Below are positions 5,076 to 9,430 of a DNA stretch of 9,430 nucleotides, piece after piece. The number at the start of each line of letters is the position of its first letter. The first letter of the stretch is position 1. The notes below the pieces were generated by a model. The model was given only the letters and a program-made list of their open reading frames with translations, was not told where the DNA came from and did not search any database. The stretch comes from Caldifarciminota bacterium (lineage in GTDB: Bacteria; WOR-3; Hydrothermia; WGAB01): NCBI GenBank assembly GCA_015489295.1, contig WGAB01000321.1, forward strand, positions 1 to 9,430. Direction: 5' to 3'. Both the position numbers and the translations under genes were made by a program.

Positions 5076-6428
5076 ATGGAACCCGAATTTCGGCGGTTTT
5101 ACATCCGCACCTTCGGCTGTCAGATGAACGAGTACGACAGCCGACTGGTGAAGAAGTTGCTTTTGGACCGGGGGTTTCAGGAGGCCGGGCGGCCCGAGGA
5201 GGCCGACGTGGTGCTGGTGAACACCTGCACCGTGCGCGAACGGGCCGACCGAAAGGCCCTGGAATTCATCCACACCCAGAAAAAACAGGGCAAGCGGGTG
5301 CTGGCCATGGGGTGCATGGCCCAGTGGATGGGCGAAAAACTCCGGGAACACGGCGCCGACTGGGTGGTGGGCACCGGCAGCCTGGCCCTGATCCCCGATC
5401 TTCTGGAGGGCCGCCAGAAGGAGTTCCGCCGGGTGTACTGCGAGAACCTGGGCCACTTCCCCGAACGGCAGGCCCTGGAACCCGGCGAGCCCTTCGCCTT
5501 CCTCACCATCATGCGGGGGTGCGACCACTTCTGCACCTTCTGCATTGTGCCCCGGGTGCGGGGGCGGGAGGTGTCGCGCCGCCACGAGGAAATCCTGCAG
5601 GAGGCCCGTTACCTGGAATCCCTGGGGGTGGTGGAACTCACCCTGCTGGGCCAGAACGTCAACACCTACTTTGACGGCGACCTGGACTTTGCCGAACTCC
5701 TGGCCCTTCTGGATCGCGAAACCCGGTTCCTCCGGATCCGCTTCACCTCACCCCATCCCCGCGACATCACCGCCAAGGTCCTGATGACCATCCGCGACGG
5801 CCAGCGGCTCACGCCCTGGATCCATCTGCCGCTGCAGGCGGGTTCCACCCGCATCCTCCGGCGCATGAATCGGGGCTATACCCAGGAGGAGTTCGTGGCC
5901 AAGGCCCGGATGATCCGGGAGGTGCTGGGCGAGGACGCCAGCATCACCACCGACATCATGGTGGGCTTTCCCGGGGAAACCGACGAGGATTTTGAGAAGA
6001 CCTTAGAGGTGGTGCGGGCCGTGCAATTTGACGGCGCCTACATGTTCATTTACTCGCCCCGGCCGGGCACGCCGGCGGCCAGGTTTCCCGACCAGGTGCC
6101 CGAACGCGTCAAGGGGCTGCGGCTGCGCACCCTCATCGAGGTGGTCAACCAGGGCATTGCCGCCCGACGGCAGCGGCTCCTCGGCCGGCAGGTGGACCTG
6201 CTCATCGAAAAGCCCGCCCGCAAGAGCCCGGGGTATTCCACCGGCAAAACCCGGGAAAACATCTCCTGCGTGGTTCCCGGCCAGTACCCCCGGGGCACGC
6301 TGGTGCGGGGCACCGTTCGGGAGATCCGCGGCCTGACCCCGGTGGTGGAACCCCACGAGGTGTGGATGCCCCACGAACTCCGGGCCCGGCTCGGCCTCCG
6401 GATGCCGGCCGAGCAGTTGCCGGCCTGA
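5076..6428 (+). CDS. miaB: tRNA-2-methylthio-N6-dimethylallyladenosine synthase
   Basis: A radical-SAM methylthiotransferase that adds a methylthio group to N6-isopentenyl-adenosine 37 of tRNAs reading UNN codons. It is a cytoplasmic enzyme with two 4Fe-4S clusters. The 450-residue protein shows the N-terminal UPF0004 domain (about 6-110) with its three cluster cysteines C15 (FGCQMNEYDS), C51 (VNTCTVRERAD) and C80 (MGCMAQ). The radical-SAM motif is C149-x3-C153-x2-C156 (RGCDHFCTFCIVPRVRGRE), followed by LLGQNVNTY (190-198), HLPLQAGSTRIL (250-261) and TDIMVGFPGETDEDF (292-306). A C-terminal TRAM domain covers about 371-425. CDHFCTFCIVP with RGRE.SR favours MiaB over the relatives MtaB and RimO. 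The ATG at 5076 gives the family's usual short N-terminus. The reading frame is open upstream to 4941, but that part carries the promoter and resembles no MiaB sequence. It appears to be a single-gene unit. Confidence 0.96.
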   Translation: MEPEFRRFYIRTFGCQMNEYDSRLVKKLLLDRGFQEAGRPEEADVVLVNTCTVRERADRKALEFIHTQKKQGKRVLAMGCMAQWMGEKLREHGADWVVGTGSLALIPDLLEGRQKEFRRVYCENLGHFPERQALEPGEPFAFLTIMRGCDHFCTFCIVPRVRGREVSRRHEEILQEARYLESLGVVELTLLGQNVNTYFDGDLDFAELLALLDRETRFLRIRFTSPHPRDITAKVLMTIRDGQRLTPWIHLPLQAGSTRILRRMNRGYTQEEFVAKARMIREVLGEDASITTDIMVGFPGETDEDFEKTLEVVRAVQFDGAYMFIYSPRPGTPAARFPDQVPERVKGLRLRTLIEVVNQGIAARRQRLLGRQVDLLIEKPARKSPGYSTGKTRENISCVVPGQYPRGTLVRGTVREIRGLTPVVEPHEVWMPHELRARLGLRMPAEQLPA

Positions 6429-6454
6429 CCCTTTTCCTGTCCCCTACAAACCCT

Positions 6455-6460
6455 CACAAT
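6455..6460 (+). promoter_or_regulatory. Weak -10-like box before the FAD-linked oxidase gene
   Basis: CACAAT ends ten bases before the ATG at 6471, at the position where the other unit-leading genes carry their -10 box. A T-rich TTTTCC at 6432-6437 lies 17 bp upstream but is a poor -35. No Shine-Dalgarno sequence is present in the 42-base gap after miaB. The call rests mainly on the shared spacing. Confidence 0.35.
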
Positions 6461-6470
6461 AACGGGCACC

Positions 6471-7844
6471 ATGAAGCCTGTGGAGCAACTGATCCTGCGG
6501 CTGGAACAACGGCTGGGAGAGGATCGGGTGCGGACCGACGAGGAGCACCGCCTGGCTTATGCCCGAGACGAATCCGGCATTCCCGAGGTGTACCTGCCCG
6601 ATCTCGTGGTCCATCCCCGAAACACCCAAGAGGTCAGCATCGTGGCCCAGGAGGCCTATCACCTGGGGGTGCCCCTCGTGCCCCGGGGCGCGGGCACCGG
6701 GGTTACCGGTGGCGCCCTGGCCGTCCACGGCGGGGTGCTGGTGGTGTTCGACCAGATGAACCGGATCAAGGACGTGGCCGTGGGCGACCTTACCCTGGTC
6801 ACCGAGCCCGGAGCCATCACGCGGGAGGTCCACGAGGCCGCCGAGGCCGAAGGCCTCTTTTACCCCCCGGATCCAGCCAGCCTGGATTCCTGCAGCATCG
6901 GCGGCAATGTGGCCGAAAATGCCGGCGGCCCGCGCGCCCTGAAATACGGGGTGACCAAGCACTACGTGCTGGAACTGGAGGTGGTTCTGCCCGACGGCAC
7001 CGTGCAGCGCTTCGGCCGCCCCACCAAGAAATGGGTGACGGGCTACGACCTGGTGTCCCTGATGACCGGGAGCGAGGGCACCCTGGGGTTCATCACGGAA
7101 ATTACCCTGCGCCTGCTGCCCAAGCCGCCCCATCTGGAAACCCTGCTGGTGCCCTTTCCCGATGTTCGCAGTGCCTCGGTGGCGGTCACCGAGATCCTGA
7201 AGGCCGGCATCCTGCCCCGAACCCTGGAACTCATGGATCGCCGGGCCATCGAGGTGGTCCAGGAAAAGGCGCCGCCCAACCTTCCGCCGGATACCGGTGC
7301 CCTGCTCATCTTTGAGCAGGACGGCAAGGAGCAGGAAGTGTGGGCCGATGTGGAACAGGCTGCAGAGATCTTTGAACGGAACGGGGCCCTGAGCATCTTC
7401 GCCGCCCAGAACGAGGCCGAGCGCGACCGGCTCTGGCTGGCCCGCCGCAGCGTGCTTACCGAGCTTCAGGAAAGTTACCCCATCGTGCGGTCCGAAGACC
7501 TGGTGTTCCCCCGAACCCGGATCCCCGAAGCCGTGGACATGGCGTACCGGGTGGAACAGGAAACCGGCATCCCCCTGTGCACCTTCGGCCACATCGGCGA
7601 CGGCAACCTCCATGTCAACCTCCTGTACCGGCCCGACCAGGAAAAGCAGGTGAACGAGGCCCTTCAGAAGCTGTACCGGGGCACCCTGGACCTCGGGGGC
7701 ACCATCTCCGGCGAGCACGGCATCGGACTTTTGAAACGCCCCTTCCTGCCCCTGGAGCAGCCGCCGGACCTCATCGAGCTGCAGCGCCGAATCAAGGGGC
7801 TCTTTGACCCCAAGGGCCTGATGAACCCGGGCAAAATCTTTTAG
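6471..7844 (+). CDS. FAD-linked oxidase, GlcD / D-lactate dehydrogenase type
   Basis: A flavoprotein oxidising a 2-hydroxy acid such as glycolate or D-lactate. It has 457 residues, the usual GlcD length. The PCMH-type FAD-binding domain (about 42-218) begins PDLVVHPRNTQEV and holds the flavin-contacting PRGAGTGVTGGA (71-82), VTEPGAIT and DSCSIGGNVAENAGGPRALKYG (139-160). The C-terminal FAD-oxidase domain (about 220-455) has GHIGDGNLHVN (373-383), with the conserved active-site-region His, and GTISGEHGIGLLK (410-422). It ends FDPKGLMNPGKIF, typical of the family. GlcE and GlcF partners or an iron-sulfur subunit are not adjacent, so it may act alone, as many bacterial D-lactate or D-2-hydroxyacid dehydrogenases do. 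The exact substrate is not decidable, so no symbol is given. The ATG at 6471 has a -10-like box ten bases upstream and no Shine-Dalgarno sequence. Confidence 0.93.
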   Translation: MKPVEQLILRLEQRLGEDRVRTDEEHRLAYARDESGIPEVYLPDLVVHPRNTQEVSIVAQEAYHLGVPLVPRGAGTGVTGGALAVHGGVLVVFDQMNRIKDVAVGDLTLVTEPGAITREVHEAAEAEGLFYPPDPASLDSCSIGGNVAENAGGPRALKYGVTKHYVLELEVVLPDGTVQRFGRPTKKWVTGYDLVSLMTGSEGTLGFITEITLRLLPKPPHLETLLVPFPDVRSASVAVTEILKAGILPRTLELMDRRAIEVVQEKAPPNLPPDTGALLIFEQDGKEQEVWADVEQAAEIFERNGALSIFAAQNEAERDRLWLARRSVLTELQESYPIVRSEDLVFPRTRIPEAVDMAYRVEQETGIPLCTFGHIGDGNLHVNLLYRPDQEKQVNEALQKLYRGTLDLGGTISGEHGIGLLKRPFLPLEQPPDLIELQRRIKGLFDPKGLMNPGKIF

Positions 7845-7875
7845 CCGGATAGCGCGCCCATTGCACGGATCCGGC
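7844..7875. repeat. 7-bp inverted repeat overlapping the next promoter
   Basis: GCCGGAT (7844-7850) and ATCCGGC (7869-7875) are perfect reverse complements separated by 18 bases. The left arm begins at the last base of the oxidase stop codon and the right arm lies between the -35 and -10 of the following promoter. It could be an operator or a hairpin. There is no T-run, so an intrinsic terminator is less likely. Confidence 0.35.
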
Positions 7876-7890
7876 ACCGCACCCCATAAT
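7861..7890 (+). promoter_or_regulatory. Promoter of the membrane protein-spoIID-like unit (TTGCAC - 18 bp - CATAAT)
   Basis: A -35-like TTGCAC (7861-7866) and a -10-like CATAAT (7885-7890) are 18 bp apart. Eight bases separate the -10 from the ATG at 7899, again predicting a leaderless start. This argues against the alternative in-frame TTG at 7890, which overlaps the -10 box. Confidence 0.55.
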
Positions 7891-7898
7891 TGGAACCC

Positions 7899-8402
7899 AT
7901 GAACGGCGCGTTCCCCTGGCACGCCCTGTGGGCCGCCCTCACTCTGGGGTTCGTGTGGGCGGCACTGCTCTTGTACCTGTTCTCGTTCCGGCGCTACGAC
8001 ACCTACCGCACCGCCGCCCGACTCCTGATTCTTGTGGCCGGCTTGCTTGCCATGGTGGCCCTCCTCAGCGGCCTGACCCATTCGTTTCCCGAACTGCCTT
8101 TGCCCCGGGCCTTCCCGCAACACCGGGCCCTGGGGATCACAGCCGCGATCCTGGTGATCCTCTCAGCCCTTTTCGCCCTGTTCGAGCCCCTGGCCTCCTG
8201 GCTTCCGGTTTTTACCTCTACCCTACTCCTTTTGGCCGTGATCGCGTCCAGCGCATCGTGGGTCTTCGGCCACCGGCTCCGCCACGAAAGGGCTTCCCTG
8301 CAACGGGAAATCTTCCAGGAAATTCCCCAGGAGGAGGTGGTGCCGGATACCGGCGAACTCTGGATGGAGGAGGAACCAGCGCCCGAAACCCCTGAACCAT
8401 AG
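7899..8402 (+). CDS. Four-helix integral membrane protein, DUF2231-like
   Basis: A 167-residue membrane protein with four predicted helices at about residues 8-29, 40-60, 77-95 and 103-124. A charged, acidic C-terminal tail of about 40 residues follows and contains several EE/PE pairs. Histidines lie near helix ends (H8, H61, H75, H125, H129), and H75 starts the third helix (QHRALGITAAILVI). Topology, histidine positions and the closing FGHRLRHE recall DUF2231, a family of small proteins of unknown function in which histidines may bind haem. The similarity is by eye only. The ATG at 7899 is chosen because CATAAT ends eight bases before it and no Shine-Dalgarno sequence exists. The stop (8400-8402) overlaps the Shine-Dalgarno sequence of the next gene, so the two are co-transcribed. 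Confidence 0.75.
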   Translation: MNGAFPWHALWAALTLGFVWAALLLYLFSFRRYDTYRTAARLLILVAGLLAMVALLSGLTHSFPELPLPRAFPQHRALGITAAILVILSALFALFEPLASWLPVFTSTLLLLAVIASSASWVFGHRLRHERASLQREIFQEIPQEEVVPDTGELWMEEEPAPETPEP

Positions 8403-8406
8403 GAGG
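8401..8406 (+). promoter_or_regulatory. Ribosome binding site of the spoIID-like gene
   Basis: A perfect AGGAGG five bases before the ATG at 8412, overlapping the upstream stop codon. It fixes the start and shows that genes inside a transcription unit here use Shine-Dalgarno initiation. Confidence 0.85.
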
Positions 8407-8411
8407 TCTTC

Positions 8412-9430
8412 ATGCAAATCCGGATTTCCATCGTGCGGGACCTTTCCTCGGTAACCCTGTCTTCCGACGGCCCCCTGCGGCTCTCCTGGCAGGGGGGCGA
8501 GTACCGATGCGATGGCCATCACCTGACGCTTTCCTGGAAAACCCCGGGGCGGGTCACCTACCGGGTGTGCGTAGAGGCCTACGGCAACCCCATGCTTCCC
8601 AAGGGGTTTGAACCGGTAACCGCCGGGACCCGGCTGGGCGACCTGGACATGCGGGAAACCTGGCTCTGCCGCACCTACGGCACCATAGCGGAGGCCCAGG
8701 AAGCCCGGCAGCAGCTCCTGGAGCAGGAGATCCACGCCTATGTGCGGCGGCACCTGGAATCCTCGGGCACGATCGAAGTGAACCCCGGGAACCAGCGCCC
8801 CTTTGAAGTGCCGGGGCCGCTTCGGATCACGCCGGCCGCGGGCGTGGTCACCTTCCACGAGATCCCCTACGGCGCCGGGTTCCACTGGGAACGGCGCGAA
8901 GACGAAACCTACGGCGGCCGGTTCATTGTGTATGCCGACGACCACGGCCTTTTGGTGGTCAACGAAACCGACCTGGAGCACTACCTGATGGTGGTGAACT
9001 CCTCGGAGATGCACCCGGACGCTCCCCTGGAGGTGCTCAAGGCGCAAACCGTGGCCGCACGGTCCACGGTGCTGGCCACCCGGAACAAACACCACTTCGG
9101 AGAGCCCTTTGACCTGTGCAACACCGACCACTGCCAGGTGTACCGGGGGCTGCAGCAGGTGCGGGAGAGTTCCCGGCAGGCCGTGGAGGAAACCCGGGGC
9201 GAGGTGCTGGTCTACGAGAACACGGTGGCCGACGCCCGGTACGCCAAAACCTGTGGCGGCGTGCTGGAGGCCAAGGAGTTCGTGTGGGGCGGGCGGCCAC
9301 TGCCCTACCTCGTGGCCAAGCCCGACACCGACGGCACCCCGGCCTTTGAGCCTCCGTTGAACACCGAGGAACGGGCCCGCGCCTTCATTGATGCTCGCCC
9401 GGAGGCCTTCTGCAACCTGAAGCCCAACGA
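8412..9430 (+). CDS. SpoIID/LytB-domain protein (3' end cut by window edge)
   Basis: 339 residues are visible and the gene runs past the window. SpoIID proteins are lytic transglycosylases that cleave denuded peptidoglycan glycan strands. Homologues also occur in non-sporulating bacteria. The SpoIID domain begins about residue 184. LEHYLMVVNSSEM carries Glu199, at the position of the catalytic glutamate, followed by PLEVLKAQTVAARS (205-218). FDLCNTDHCQVYRG (233-246) has Cys236, His240 and Cys241, matching the DLC.T.HCQVY motif thought to bind metal in some members. Then come AVEETRGEVLVYEN (257-270) and YAKTCGG (277-283), in place of the usual serine-rich (Y)HSSCGG. The N-terminus (IRISIVRDLSSVTLSSDG) is the family's common lead-in. 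Residues about 46-115 resemble a SPOR-like segment, weakly. There is no signal peptide or membrane helix at the start, which is unusual for a wall enzyme. Its upstream neighbour is a membrane protein. Confidence 0.88.
   Translation, partial: MQIRISIVRDLSSVTLSSDGPLRLSWQGGEYRCDGHHLTLSWKTPGRVTYRVCVEAYGNPMLPKGFEPVTAGTRLGDLDMRETWLCRTYGTIAEAQEARQQLLEQEIHAYVRRHLESSGTIEVNPGNQRPFEVPGPLRITPAAGVVTFHEIPYGAGFHWERREDETYGGRFIVYADDHGLLVVNETDLEHYLMVVNSSEMHPDAPLEVLKAQTVAARSTVLATRNKHHFGEPFDLCNTDHCQVYRGLQQVRESSRQAVEETRGEVLVYENTVADARYAKTCGGVLEAKEFVWGGRPLPYLVAKPDTDGTPAFEPPLNTEERARAFIDARPEAFCNLKPN

Noticed and set aside
6444..8123. 559-residue minus-strand reading frame opposite the oxidase gene
   Set aside because: It is a GC-rich antisense shadow, low in recognisable motifs and rich in G/H/Q/P, while the plus strand encodes a complete FAD-linked oxidase.

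Overview
The window is a stretch of compact, GC-rich bacterial chromosome with ordinary housekeeping and metabolic genes. Genes overlap or lie within a few tens of bases of each other. The only long non-coding stretch (4533-5075) is filled with short palindromic repeats. The organism cannot be named from this alone. High GC, many charged residues and short intergenic spaces would suit a thermophilic bacterium. A SpoIID/LytB-type protein and a DUF4321-like protein are compatible with several deep-branching or Gram-positive-related phyla, and Acidobacteriota is another possibility. No phage, plasmid, CRISPR, toxin-antitoxin or defence gene is seen.

Layout: the left edge is transcribed leftwards. 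A small DUF4321-like membrane protein (993-730) is followed one base later by a MalF/UgpA-type sugar ABC-transporter permease (728 to the window edge, truncated). All other genes point right. A 41-bp divergent promoter region (994-1034) carries two back-to-back TATAAT boxes. It starts an overlapping three-gene unit: a zinc-ribbon SAM methyltransferase, deoC (deoxyribose-phosphate aldolase) and uvrC (excision nuclease subunit C). Then comes the repeat-filled gap with six copies of a roughly 22-bp REP-like hairpin, four of them arranged as two inverted doublets. After it lie miaB (tRNA methylthiotransferase), a GlcD-type FAD-linked oxidase, a four-helix membrane protein with DUF2231-like features, and a SpoIID/LytB-domain protein that runs off the right edge.

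The most informative signals are regulatory. Genes that begin a transcription unit carry a -10-like hexamer 8-10 bp (13 bp in one case) before the ATG and no Shine-Dalgarno sequence, which predicts leaderless or nearly leaderless mRNAs. Genes inside units (deoC, uvrC, the spoIID-like gene) have clear purine-rich Shine-Dalgarno sequences. The second signal is the REP-like repeat family, in which left and right arms differ by a compensatory base-pair swap in the hairpin stem. I did not find a clearly new multi-gene system. The coding content is recognisable family by family, and the novelty lies in the repeats and the promoter architecture.
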